Of a stretch of DNA of 64,000 nt, positions 7,314 through 15,712 are shown piece by piece; the first letter of the stretch is position 1; each line of letters starts with the position of its first letter. Below the pieces are notes generated by a model, which worked only from the letters and a program-made list of their open reading frames with translations, searched no databases and was not told the origin of the DNA. Both the position numbers and the translations under genes were made by a program. Source of the DNA: Nitrospira sp. (GTDB lineage: Bacteria; Nitrospirota; Nitrospiria; Nitrospirales; Nitrospiraceae); assembly GCA_020697375.1 (NCBI GenBank), contig JAJFBJ010000009.1, positions 9,349 through 73,348 on the forward strand, written 5' to 3'.

Positions 7314-8126
7314 ATGGACATCACCCCTTTATGGTTCGGTGTTTACAAAGGTGCGAAATATGCGCTGTATCCGCTGTCCTGGATTATGATCGCGGGACTA
7401 TTGACCTTACTAACCGCATGCCTTCCCGTGACTCCCGGGCGAACTACGTGGGTCAGGCGCTTCGCTTGCTGCACACTTTTCCTTCTGATGTTGACCGCCA
7501 CACCTTTACTCTCAGCCACGTACATCGGCCTGCTCGAAGAATGGTATCCGCCGTTCCAAGCCACATCTAGCTCCAACTTCGATGCCATCGTCGTGCTGGC
7601 CGGAGGCATCGATGCCAAAGGTTCACTCCGGCCGGTCGATGACGTCTCGAACGCTTCTCGCCAGCGTACGGCCTGCGGTGCCGACTTATGGCTACGGGGT
7701 GCCGCCCCGAAACTACTGCTCACGGGAGGAGATGCCACCGTATCCCAGGCCGGCCCCTTGGAATCTCATGAAATGAAGCGGTGGGCCATGCGTTTGAACG
7801 TGCCGGAAACGGCCATCATTGTGGAAGACAAGTCCAGGACCACCTACGAAAACGCCGTAGAGGCTAAAGCCGCCCTCGGGTCTGGACATATCCTTCTGGT
7901 AACCGCCGCTTACCATCTTCCTCGCGCGGTGGCTTTATTCCGAAAACAGGGATTCGTCGTGACTCCAGTCCCCTGTGGCTATGAATCAAAACATAGACCA
8001 CTGCAAATTTGGGAACACCTGACCTTCGTTGACTTTCTTCCTTCATCCAAAGCCCTCGTGAGCACCACGCAGGCAATCGACGAAGTCGTCGGGATCATGG
8101 TCTATTGGATCGCCGGGAAGTTATGA
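7314..8126 (+). CDS. YdcF/ElyC/SanA family membrane protein (DUF218)
   Basis: A 270-residue protein from the ATG at 7314, with CAGGAG eight bases upstream. Two N-terminal membrane helices (around residues 16-36 and 50-72) precede a DUF218 domain with the conserved signatures FDAIVVLAGGID, APKLLLTGGDA, DKSRTTYENAVEAKA, and LVTAAYHLPRAVALFRKQGF. ElyC of E. coli, in this family, affects envelope and peptidoglycan lipid carrier metabolism. The precise reaction is not known. No operon partner is evident: the upstream gene diverges and the downstream one converges. Confidence 0.85.
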   Translation: MDITPLWFGVYKGAKYALYPLSWIMIAGLLTLLTACLPVTPGRTTWVRRFACCTLFLLMLTATPLLSATYIGLLEEWYPPFQATSSSNFDAIVVLAGGIDAKGSLRPVDDVSNASRQRTACGADLWLRGAAPKLLLTGGDATVSQAGPLESHEMKRWAMRLNVPETAIIVEDKSRTTYENAVEAKAALGSGHILLVTAAYHLPRAVALFRKQGFVVTPVPCGYESKHRPLQIWEHLTFVDFLPSSKALVSTTQAIDEVVGIMVYWIAGKL

Positions 8127-8169
8127 CATTTTACACCAGCATAACAGGACGATTTTCCCGCGCGCCTAG

Positions 8170-8541
8170 TCAGTTGTCGGAAGGCTCTCTTTCCAGGTAC
8201 TCGATGATGAACGCGTATGTCAGCTCTCGAATACGCGTTTTTGAAGAACCTGGCGGACCCACGTTGCTCTCAAGCCAGACACGTTCAGCAATCTGATTGC
8301 GCGCCTCATTGCAACGTCGCCACATTTCATGCAGGACTTCAACCGGCAAACCGACTTGCACGCCTTCCGATTCGATGCGGTCATCTAAGATGGCGAGCAA
8401 ATCGGAAATGGCATGGTCCGGCTGGTACGGCGGCGCTGAAAAGCCGAAGGCCTGCTGTGTCAGAGATTCCTGCCGAGCCTGCTCGACAAGATCATGCATA
8501 TACTCTTTCAGTAATCCGATGATGTGGCCGGATAAGCGCAT
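8170..8541 (-). CDS. Hypothetical protein, alpha-helical
   Basis: A 123-residue frame with amphipathic helical character (HIIGLLKEYMHDLVEQARQ and TRIRELTYAFIIEYLERE) and no membrane segment or signal peptide. I do not recognise the family. The start at 8541 has no strong ribosome site. It is called because amino-acid composition looks protein-like and no better frame covers this stretch. It converges on the YdcF gene with 43 bases between. Confidence 0.55.
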   Translation of the reverse strand: MRLSGHIIGLLKEYMHDLVEQARQESLTQQAFGFSAPPYQPDHAISDLLAILDDRIESEGVQVGLPVEVLHEMWRRCNEARNQIAERVWLESNVGPPGSSKTRIRELTYAFIIEYLEREPSDN

Positions 8542-8696
8542 CGCGGACAGCCTATCCGCAACGTTCCTCGCGGAGCAAGCATGTTTGTGCGAGACCCCCC
8601 GTTGACCGCCGATTCGGTGATTCTCTATGATGATGGTGAAAGTGGCCGCCCAGGCGCGCTCACATAATCAGCAGCCGCAATTCGCTGTGGACAACG

Positions 8697-9491
8697 TTGA
8701 GTCACCAGACGCCCATAGAACATTTTGAAATCTCCCTCCAAACCCCGAGCGGAGAGGTCAAGACCGCAGTAGGCGTACCCACAAACTTCGTGCCGATCAC
8801 ATCCATCCTTCCGCTCATGCGGAGTCTGGGTGAAGAAATCCAGGGCATGGAACAGCGTCGCCTGGCCGAAGTCGGACAGACGGTTTCTTGTCATAAGGGC
8901 TGCGCAGCCTGTTGCCGAATGCTCGTTCCGGTTTCAGCGCCGGAAGCCTTTGCGCTGGCGGATGCAATCGATCGTCTCGAACAGAATGACCGGAAAGAGA
9001 TATTAAACAAACTCGACGTGGCCCGGCAAAATCTGGCCCGAGCCGGTTTGCTGAAACAGCTGTCCTCGCTTGCTGCATCGCCAGAACCAATCAGCGATGA
9101 AGCCGCTGAATCGTTGAATCGAGCCTATTACACGTTGCGCATGCCATGCCCCTTTCTAGAGAATGAGTCCTGCAGCATTTACGCCGATCGGCCCGCAGCC
9201 TGTCGCGAACTCGCCGTAATCTCGCCTGCCGCGGAGTGCCAGGACATGACCAGCAAATCGATCCTGGCCGTTCCGGTTGCCGTTCGAATCAGTACGGCCT
9301 TGAGTCTCCTCTGGTCGGAGCTGAGTGCAACTGCGCCCCGGCTTATTCCGCTTCCGCTGGCCATCGACTGGGCAAACCGCCATCGGATGGAGCAGGCCGG
9401 CCGATGGTCTGGAACGGAATTATTCGAAAAGGCCCTCGATAAAATTTGGCGATATCTTAGTCAGGAAAAGGCCCGCAGCAGCGGACAGTAA
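8697..9491 (+). CDS. YkgJ family cysteine-cluster protein
   Basis: A 264-residue protein with two cysteine groups typical of the YkgJ family: CHKGCAACCRMLVPVS near residue 63, and CPFLENESCSIYADRPAAC with a further Cys at AAEC. These are thought to bind a metal or Fe-S cluster; the family's enzymatic role is not firmly established. The frame opens with a TTG at 8697 with a poor ribosome site. The first conserved residues come well after it, so the true start could be a nearby alternative codon. It is followed 45 bases later by thrH on the same strand, so the two may be co-transcribed. Confidence 0.8.
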   Translation: MSHQTPIEHFEISLQTPSGEVKTAVGVPTNFVPITSILPLMRSLGEEIQGMEQRRLAEVGQTVSCHKGCAACCRMLVPVSAPEAFALADAIDRLEQNDRKEILNKLDVARQNLARAGLLKQLSSLAASPEPISDEAAESLNRAYYTLRMPCPFLENESCSIYADRPAACRELAVISPAAECQDMTSKSILAVPVAVRISTALSLLWSELSATAPRLIPLPLAIDWANRHRMEQAGRWSGTELFEKALDKIWRYLSQEKARSSGQ

Positions 9492-9536
9492 CGTCTCTTT
9501 CCTCGCTCGCGATTCAACCATCTCAAAGGAGACTTC

Positions 9537-10157
9537 ATGCAGAATCCCGTGGTTGTCTGTCTGGATCTTGAAGGGGTGCTCGTTCCTGAAATATGGGTCA
9601 ATTTTGCCGTCAAGAGCGGCGTCGACGAACTGAAAATGACCACTCGGGAAATGCCGGACTACGATGCCCTGATGACGCGTCGATTGAGCATTCTCGAGCA
9701 GCACGGTTTCACATTAGCCGACATTCAGGCCGTCATCGATGCCATGGGTCCGCTGGAAGGCGCAGCCGACTTTATTGCCTGGCTGCGGGCACGCACGCAG
9801 GTGATCATTCTGTCCGACACGTTCTATGAATTCGCCTTACCCTTGATGCGGCAGTTGGGCTATCCGACGATTTTTTGCAATCAGCTGGAGATCGGGCCGA
9901 ACGGTCGGATCGTGAATTACAAGCTTCGGCAGCCGAATCAAAAAAAACATGTCGTGGCCGCGTTAAAAGACCTGAATTTCCGCGTCATGGCAGCAGGCGA
10001 TGCCTATAATGACACCGCCATGTTGGCAGAAGCCCACGCCGGGTTCTTCTTCCGTCCACCCGACCATCTTCCGAAGGAATTTCCCCAGTTTCCAGTGACG
10101 AACACCTATGCGGAACTGCAAGAACTGCTGATTCGCGCCGGTGGAGTGACGGCATAA
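9537..10157 (+). CDS. thrH: Phosphoserine phosphatase / homoserine phosphotransferase ThrH
   Basis: A 206-residue HAD-superfamily enzyme with motif I CLDLEGVLVPEIW (nucleophile Asp10, with Glu in place of the second Asp as in ThrH), motif II IILSDTFYEF, Lys in RQPNQKKHVVAALK and motif IV MAAGDAYNDTAML. ThrH from Pseudomonas dephosphorylates phosphoserine and can also transfer the phosphate to homoserine. An AAAGGAG site precedes the ATG at 9537. Because the aspartate-family block at 49-57 kb lacks a classical homoserine kinase, this gene is one of two candidates in the window for making homoserine phosphate. Its main role may still be serine synthesis. Confidence 0.9.
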   Translation: MQNPVVVCLDLEGVLVPEIWVNFAVKSGVDELKMTTREMPDYDALMTRRLSILEQHGFTLADIQAVIDAMGPLEGAADFIAWLRARTQVIILSDTFYEFALPLMRQLGYPTIFCNQLEIGPNGRIVNYKLRQPNQKKHVVAALKDLNFRVMAAGDAYNDTAMLAEAHAGFFFRPPDHLPKEFPQFPVTNTYAELQELLIRAGGVTA

Positions 10158-10216
10158 CAGTCCGAGTTAGAATGTAAGCCCTCCCAGTAGCCGATTCATG
10201 CTGACCGCCGGCCAGA

Positions 10217-12139
10217 CTATTCCTCATTCACCACGCTCAGCACGCGGCAGCCGTAGCGTTCCACTTTCACCTGGCCGATGCCGGCTATTTCCAGTAACGC
10301 AGCGGATGTCGCAGGCTTTCGGCTGGCGATGGTGCGAAGCGTCTTATCGTGGAAGATAACAAACGGCGCCACGCCGGCTTCTTCGGCCAGTTCCAGACGC
10401 AATCGACGAAGACGTTCAAAGAGCTGTGGGTCTACGGGGTAACTTTGACTTGCAAGACCGTACCCTGCCCGCTCGTTCCACTGCTGTGTCCGTAAGACCT
10501 CTGATGGGCATGCTTCTGTTTTTTGCCAGACCATTGGACCGGTTGCCTGCAAAATTTCCTGTCCCTGACGCGTCACATGGAGCGTGGGATACTCCAGACC
10601 TTCGACTTGGAGGTATCCTGAATCGATAAGGTCCTTCACAAGGCGCGTGAGGGATGACTTCGACCATTCTCGATAGACTCCATAATTAGGGCAACTTTCG
10701 GCGCCATACGCAAGCATAGCTTTAGAGCGGCTCCCGCGAAGCATGTCAACGATTCGGCTGACACCGAATCGGCCCGTGCACCACGAAACCGCTGTCAAGA
10801 CGGCCTTCGCGCAAGCAGCCTCATTACCCGTCGTGTTACAGGTTTGGCGATGGGTGACGCAGCGATCACAGAGACCGCAGGGTCCCTGGGCCTGCTCCGC
10901 TTCGTCGCTAAAGTAATCAAGAATAGCGAGTTGACGGCAAGTCGGCACCGAAACATATTCGAGGAGATCCTGAAGCAATGTCTTCATTCGATCGGCTCGA
11001 TCTGAACTGCCCGATTCCTTCAAGGCTTGTCGAATAAAGTATTCCTGCGTGGCCACATCCCGTTCGCAAAACAACAACACGCAGGCGGCCGGCTGTCCAT
11101 CACGTCCGGCTCTTCCGACCTCTTGGTAATAGGCCTCAAGGCTCCCCGGAATATCGAAATGGACGACCAGCCGGACGTCTGCCTTATCTATGCCCATGCC
11201 GAACGCATTCGTCGCAGCCAACATCCGAATCGTCCCTTGACGAAACGCGTCATGGGCCAATCGCCGTTCTTCATCCGACAGACCGGCATGGTAGTACCCA
11301 ACATCCTGCGAGGACCGGCCGAGCCACGAGGCCACCTCTTCGACCGCGCGGCGCGTGGCACAGTAGACTAAGATAGTGCCTCGGTCGTAATCGCGCATGA
11401 GGCGTTCCAATGTCGCGAGTTTGTCCTGACGGGATAGGCAGGGACGGACCGAAAGGGCAAGATTGGCACGGCGAAAACCTGCAACCAATCGAAGCGGATC
11501 ACGAAGCGATAATCGGTGGCATAGGTCATTTTGAACCCGCGCAGTGGCGGTCGCGGTCAGCGCGAGGCATGGCGGATTATCGAGTTCCTGGCGTAGCCGG
11601 CCGATTTTGAGATAGTCGGGCCTGAAATCATGCCCCCACTGGGAAATGCAATGGGCTTCGTCGACCACCAGCAGGGAGACCCACAGCGACCGCAACAAGC
11701 GAAGAAACCGCTCATGCTGCATCCGTTCCGGCGCAAGGTAGAGCAGTTGAAGCCGCCGCAGCTTGAGATCGAGAACCACGCGGTCGCGATCTTGCTCCGA
11801 CAGGGCTGAGTGAAACGCAGCCGCCGCAATTTTCTGCTGTCTCAAACTCTCTACCTGGTCCTGCATTAAGGCGATGAGGGGAGAGATCACCAGGGTCAGC
11901 CCCGGCAATATCGTCGCCGGCAGTTGATAGCAAAGCGATTTCCCTTGGCCCGTCGGCATCACCGCCATTGCATCGCGCCCTGACAGCACCGCATCGATCA
12001 CCTCGCGCTGACCGAATCGAAATGCAGAAAATCCAAACTGCAGGTTGAGGTGTTGAATCAAATCATCCACGACGAGAATACCTAAAATCGGGCGGTGATT
12101 GAGAGCAGGAAAGGGAGGAGTATAAGACGCCGGACTCAT
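10217..12139 (-). CDS. recQ: ATP-dependent DNA helicase, RecQ family
   Basis: A superfamily 2 3'-5' helicase acting in recombination and fork repair. The order is helicase core with Walker A MPTGQGKSLCYQLP and DEAH box (LLVVDEAHCISQWGHDFRPD), then motif VI (HFDIPGSLEAYYQEVGRAGR), then a RecQ zinc-binding region (CGLCDRCVTHRQTC). A winged helix and a C-terminal HRDC domain (LFERLRRLRLELAEE, LLEIAGIGQVKVERYG) follow. The ATG at 12139 gives about 640 residues, close to E. coli RecQ. The frame continues upstream to 12358, but that extension would read through the perfect terminator hairpin at 12189-12235, so the shorter start is preferred. A slightly later start is also possible because no strong ribosome site is seen. 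Confidence 0.92.
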   Translation of the reverse strand: MSPASYTPPFPALNHRPILGILVVDDLIQHLNLQFGFSAFRFGQREVIDAVLSGRDAMAVMPTGQGKSLCYQLPATILPGLTLVISPLIALMQDQVESLRQQKIAAAAFHSALSEQDRDRVVLDLKLRRLQLLYLAPERMQHERFLRLLRSLWVSLLVVDEAHCISQWGHDFRPDYLKIGRLRQELDNPPCLALTATATARVQNDLCHRLSLRDPLRLVAGFRRANLALSVRPCLSRQDKLATLERLMRDYDRGTILVYCATRRAVEEVASWLGRSSQDVGYYHAGLSDEERRLAHDAFRQGTIRMLAATNAFGMGIDKADVRLVVHFDIPGSLEAYYQEVGRAGRDGQPAACVLLFCERDVATQEYFIRQALKESGSSDRADRMKTLLQDLLEYVSVPTCRQLAILDYFSDEAEQAQGPCGLCDRCVTHRQTCNTTGNEAACAKAVLTAVSWCTGRFGVSRIVDMLRGSRSKAMLAYGAESCPNYGVYREWSKSSLTRLVKDLIDSGYLQVEGLEYPTLHVTRQGQEILQATGPMVWQKTEACPSEVLRTQQWNERAGYGLASQSYPVDPQLFERLRRLRLELAEEAGVAPFVIFHDKTLRTIASRKPATSAALLEIAGIGQVKVERYGCRVLSVVNEE

Positions 12140-12188
12140 GCCGGGCAAGCCGGCTGGTCCTAAACACAGGCCTGTAGCCGGAATACAT

Positions 12189-12235
12189 TCAAACAACAGC
12201 CCCGCCGGGGATCTCCCGGCGGGGCTGTTGTTTGA
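12189..12235 (-). terminator. Intrinsic terminator hairpin (21-bp perfect stem)
   Basis: The arms 12189-12209 and 12215-12235 are perfectly complementary around the loop GATCT, with a GC-rich core (CCCCGCCGGG) flanked by A/T-rich ends. On the minus strand the descending arm ends GTTGTTTGA, a modest T-tract. It lies between the secreted-protein gene ending at 12286 and recQ, so it probably ends transcription from the former. The symmetry could let it work in both directions. Confidence 0.75.
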
Positions 12236-12285
12236 GCACGTAGGGAGATCGTCCCGACAGCTCACATGTCTCGTCCGATAATTAC

Positions 12286-12714
12286 CTATGGCGCGACATA
12301 ACTCCCGTACTTCGGCGCCTTGTCGCAACCAGGCCCTTGATCCTGATTGGCTTGGCACAGATGGCGTAGCGCGCCCTGCGCAGACAAACGGGCTTCCTTG
12401 TGCAACCGCGCTTTGCCATAGTCCACTGCCATGTGCAATTGCCTCATGGCAGGGGCTCCGACTCCACCGGCCTGTGCCTTGCTGAGGCCGTCCTGCAATT
12501 TTGCCGTCGCACTGTCGATAACGGTGACGTCAGATCCCCAGCGCTTGGTGACATCGGCGGTAGTCCTTCTGCCGAGGCCTGGCGCATCGGTCAATTCGAC
12601 GATGGCATCGTTCACCAATTGAATGGCATCCGCCACCTGAGCCTGCACAACCACCGGCGCGTGAGCAAGCGCCAATGCTGCCACACCCAGCGTTACGAAC
12701 ATGAGTTTCTTCAT
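12286..12714 (-). CDS. Small secreted/periplasmic hypothetical protein
   Basis: A 142-residue protein with a signal peptide (MKKLMFVTLGVAALALAHAP, cleavage after VVVQA). The mature part is probably helical (VADAIQLVNDAIVELTDAPG, MRQLHMAVDYGKARLHKEA) and carries two Cys residues near its end (HLCQANQDQGPGCDKAP) that may form a disulfide. No family was recognised. An AAAGGAG ribosome site precedes the ATG. It lies 109 bases downstream of the porin gene on the same strand and is followed by a strong terminator, so it could be the last gene of the porin unit. Confidence 0.75.
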   Translation of the reverse strand: MKKLMFVTLGVAALALAHAPVVVQAQVADAIQLVNDAIVELTDAPGLGRRTTADVTKRWGSDVTVIDSATAKLQDGLSKAQAGGVGAPAMRQLHMAVDYGKARLHKEARLSAQGALRHLCQANQDQGPGCDKAPKYGSYVAP

Positions 12715-12823
12715 TGCGGTCTCCTTTCCTTGTCATCGTCAGGAGGAAGGCTCACTGCTATGGGCCTGATCCAGACCCGAGCCTTCACTTGCCTAACGCC
12801 TCACATTCCCGCATCACGCCCCT

Positions 12824-14512
12824 CTAGAAGTTCATCCACAGCGACATGTACGCCCAATGCTGATTGACCTGCTGGTTCAAGGTGCTGGTCAGATAGCCGC
12901 CGCTGAAAATCGTGCCGTAGGCTGCCTGGAGCGCCACTTTGCCGTCGGCAAACATTCTGGTGTAGGCCACGTCGATTTCATCACCAATGTGTGTCTTCGT
13001 GTTATTGGGATTCGAAAACACGTAACAGCCCTGGGAGCCTCGATACCAGCAGTCCTTGGAACTGGCGAGGTTCAGATTCGTGTACCACAATTCGATATGG
13101 TCACGTGCAGAAGGACGTGCCTGTATATTGACCGACGGAGACAACATGTTCCTCCAAGCTTGCACATCCATATAGCCCATATGGATGTGGTTGGTCGGGA
13201 AGAAGTTTTCAAACGTATTGGCCGTTGAACAAGAACCGGGCGCTGCACCTGCGCCGCAGGTGTTGTTCCGGCCGTCGCCGGAGGCGTAATCGAGATTGAA
13301 GGCAATACGTGTCTTCCAGGCCGTGTCATAGAACGTATAGCCGATCCAATTTCTGGTCGCCCAGGCATTGATGTGCAAACACTTTTGTTCACCGGCGCAG
13401 GCACCGACCTGGCCCATTTGGCCGAACTGCCAAGCGATTTCATTGGAAAAATCGAATCCGCCTTTGCGCATTTCGATCCGGTTCCCGATCATATGGCGGG
13501 TCTGGTTCGAGTGCTTCGCCGTCCCCAGTCCTTGCGCCGCGTTGTCCGCAGAGCCATAGTTATTCTTATAATACACATAGAAGGGTTCGATGATCACGCC
13601 GGGGATTGACTTGATCTGATTATAAAATATGAACATGTCGGCATCACGATTTGCATCACGGCCTCCGGTGCCGGCGATATTTGGTCCACCGCTGCCGACC
13701 GCCGCTGCCTGCCCTATGTCACTTTCCGAATTCCGGAACCAACCGAAATAACTATCCCAAGCCTTGGTCTGATAGGCGAACATGACACCGTCATGCGAAT
13801 AGCCGGTATTGGCCCAATCGAAGTGGCCGAACAGAGAATGGCTCCCGAAGATCACATACTGTCGGCCGGCTTTCATGCTGAGACCTTGAATCCCGGCCAG
13901 ATTCCGAACCAACATATAGGCGGCTCGCACGCCAAGCCGTCCTCCATTACCACTACCAGCGTTCGCCGCGATGGAACCGTTATGAGTCAAGGGGTCGCCA
14001 CCATTCCCGGCGTTGGCGGCACTACCATTGCCGCCCCACGTGGCACTGTCGATGATTTCCATGTAAAAATTCACGTCCGGAGAAAGATCGTACCCGATAC
14101 CCAACCTGACCCACTGTTGCACGAAAAAGTCGTTGCCTTTGTTACCATTGTTATTCTGGTTAGGCGCTACTCCCCGCGCGTTCGCGCCGCCGAACGTGTT
14201 ACAGGCACCACCCGCGATTATCCCCCCACCGAAGCAGGTATTGTTCCGCATTTCCGGGCGCACGCGCAGGTCGGCGCGCATCCAAAGATTCTTGATGTCG
14301 AAATTCCGGCCGATGATCGGATCGTACAGTTCGTAGGCTTCTTTCTGCGGCATGTTGCGAGGAGGTGCGGGAAGATTCGTGATGCGCTCGCCCGGGGGGA
14401 GTTCGAATCCGGCAAAGGCCGGGACTGCCAGACACTGCAGAGCCGTAACCATCGCAGCGCCGAAGATGGTAGCCCATCGGCCCCACCTGGTCCGTCCATG
14501 GATGCGTTTCAT
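12824..14512 (-). CDS. Outer-membrane porin, alginate-export (AlgE-like) family
   Basis: A 562-residue beta-barrel protein starting at the ATG at 14512 with AGGAGGAACGCT upstream. The signal peptide runs to VPAFA-GFELPPGERIT. The barrel shows alternating aromatic strands, long glycine/asparagine-rich loops (NNNGNKGNDF, GNGSAANAGNGGDP), and ends in the classical C-terminal strand AYMSLWMNF with terminal Phe for BAM recognition. Sequences such as LWMRADLRVRPEMRNN and MKAGRQYVIFGSHSLFGHFD resemble the alginate-export domain family. Six or more Cys in loops are unusual for a porin and may form disulfides. The solute is unknown; alginate itself is not implied. Confidence 0.85.
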   Translation of the reverse strand: MKRIHGRTRWGRWATIFGAAMVTALQCLAVPAFAGFELPPGERITNLPAPPRNMPQKEAYELYDPIIGRNFDIKNLWMRADLRVRPEMRNNTCFGGGIIAGGACNTFGGANARGVAPNQNNNGNKGNDFFVQQWVRLGIGYDLSPDVNFYMEIIDSATWGGNGSAANAGNGGDPLTHNGSIAANAGSGNGGRLGVRAAYMLVRNLAGIQGLSMKAGRQYVIFGSHSLFGHFDWANTGYSHDGVMFAYQTKAWDSYFGWFRNSESDIGQAAAVGSGGPNIAGTGGRDANRDADMFIFYNQIKSIPGVIIEPFYVYYKNNYGSADNAAQGLGTAKHSNQTRHMIGNRIEMRKGGFDFSNEIAWQFGQMGQVGACAGEQKCLHINAWATRNWIGYTFYDTAWKTRIAFNLDYASGDGRNNTCGAGAAPGSCSTANTFENFFPTNHIHMGYMDVQAWRNMLSPSVNIQARPSARDHIELWYTNLNLASSKDCWYRGSQGCYVFSNPNNTKTHIGDEIDVAYTRMFADGKVALQAAYGTIFSGGYLTSTLNQQVNQHWAYMSLWMNF

Positions 14513-14763
14513 AGCGTTCCTCCTGTGAATTGGATAGCGACCCCTCCTGTACCCATGCATTCAGGGCGCTGTCTGTACATCCAACCGCTATTGCACTATG
14601 ACGCCAACTCTTCTGTGTGGTTCTGGGTCGGCCAGACCCGATGGTGCCCACCATCCGGCCTCGTCACTCGCTTCAATCCTAAAGCGAGTTCCCACACATT
14701 AAGTTCTTGTGCTTTTGACTATGGTCACCTCCCTTCACAGCCGTAGAGCCGTCACGGATGGGG
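14513..14763. other. Upstream region of the porin gene with an inverted repeat
   Basis: This gap between the TatA-type gene and the porin gene contains an inverted repeat with perfect 8-base arms: ACTCGCTT at 14666-14673 and AAGCGAGT at 14682-14689, with an 8-base loop. No T-run follows on the minus strand, so an operator is as likely as a terminator. No promoter hexamers were convincing. Confidence 0.45.
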
Positions 14764-15063
14764 TCAGGCCTGCTTGGGCAAGCCCGATTCTTCTACCTCA
14801 CGCTCCACGCCCGATGTTGCTTGATTGATTTCTTCCTCCGCTTCCTTCATCGATGATTCAAAATCCTGCTCCACCATCTTCATCTCCTGCTGGATCATGT
14901 TGAGTTCCGGCTCAACCGTCTTCTTCAGATCATCCGCCGTTTCCTTGAATCCCTTGACGGCCTTGCCGACCTGACGACCGATCTCGGGCAATTGCTTAGG
15001 CCCGAACAACAGGAAGGCAATCACCAAAATGATGAGAATTTCACCGGCGCCAAGACCGAACAT
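14764..15063 (-). CDS. Sec-independent translocase protein, TatA/TatB type (long helical tail)
   Basis: A 99-residue protein starting MFGLGAGEILIILVIAFLLF: a short periplasmic N-terminus, one membrane helix, the FGPKQLPEIGR hinge and amphipathic helix (QVGKAVKGFKETADDLKKTV). A long acidic coiled-coil-like tail (EPELNMIQQEMKMVEQDFES) follows, rich in Glu. The tail and the GP hinge make TatB a possibility, while the FG motif fits TatA. Tat proteins form the pore that exports folded proteins. It follows another TatA-type gene by 92 bases in the same direction; tatC is not in the window. The ATG at 15063 was chosen by homology. Confidence 0.85.
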   Translation of the reverse strand: MFGLGAGEILIILVIAFLLFGPKQLPEIGRQVGKAVKGFKETADDLKKTVEPELNMIQQEMKMVEQDFESSMKEAEEEINQATSGVEREVEESGLPKQA

Positions 15064-15155
15064 GGTGCTTTCTGCTGAGGCGGTTCGCTTGAAGACCGAG
15101 CGGCGACCCACAGGCCGGGTCCCGGCATTCAGTCCGCATTCTCAGTCCCCGCAAG

Positions 15156-15440
15156 TTATCCCTGCGTGGTCCGCGGCGGTGGAGCCTCACCGGCCTGTTG
15201 CGCAGGCGGCGGTGCTTGCGGCTGTCCAGCTTGCTGGATCTGTGCCGACGGCTGAGGAGGAGCGGATTCTGTTTCCGAAGCCGTGACATCAATGGCATCC
15301 GCCTCATGGACCGATTTTTTGAACCCCTTGATTGCCTTCCCTAATCCTTCACCGAGCTGAGGAATTTTCCCCGCGCCGAAGATGATCAGCACGATGACGA
15401 GAATCAGCAACAACTCCATCCAGCCGAACGAACCAAACAT
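15156..15440 (-). CDS. tatA: Twin-arginine translocase subunit TatA
   Basis: A 94-residue protein with the TatA layout: MFGSFGWMELLLILVIVLII membrane helix, FGAGKIPQLGEGLGKAIKGF hinge and amphipathic helix. A low-complexity tail rich in Pro, Gln and Ala follows (PPQPSAQIQQAGQPQAPPPA). An AAGGAG site lies 10 bases before the ATG at 15440. It is the first of two Tat genes. The strict FG hinge makes it the more typical TatA of the pair. Regulation is not evident; a 270-base region separates it from the methyltransferase gene upstream. Confidence 0.88.
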   Translation of the reverse strand: MFGSFGWMELLLILVIVLIIFGAGKIPQLGEGLGKAIKGFKKSVHEADAIDVTASETESAPPQPSAQIQQAGQPQAPPPAQQAGEAPPPRTTQG

Positions 15441-15712
15441 GGTACTGTATGCTCCTTGTTACAGCTGTGCGATTATTCGCACGACGTAAGTCCTTTTGCG
15501 TGCGATCGGCGATCAGTATCGTAGTGAGAGGCGTCTGAGATGACAGAAACTACGGGGCCCGGTTTGATTTCTAATCTGCTGTCATGCGGAAGCAATAGAC
15601 CAATCTCCATCGTAAATCGCGGGAAAGGCTATAGAATCAGAAGTGATTAGTCAAGTTCTTTCTCTGCGAAACGTCGCGCGCAGAACGCTTTCCTTCCGAT
15701 TCTCACAACGAC

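Noticed and set aside
12140..12358. In-frame upstream extension of recQ (73 extra codons)
   Set aside because: It would be translated through the 21-bp terminator hairpin at 12189-12235, does not resemble RecQ N-termini, and recQ then exceeds the family length.
12746..12786. Inverted repeat GAAGGCTC...GAGCCTTC between the porin and the secreted protein gene
   Set aside because: The arms are only eight bases, the loop is 25 bases and there is no T-run; not enough to call a terminator.
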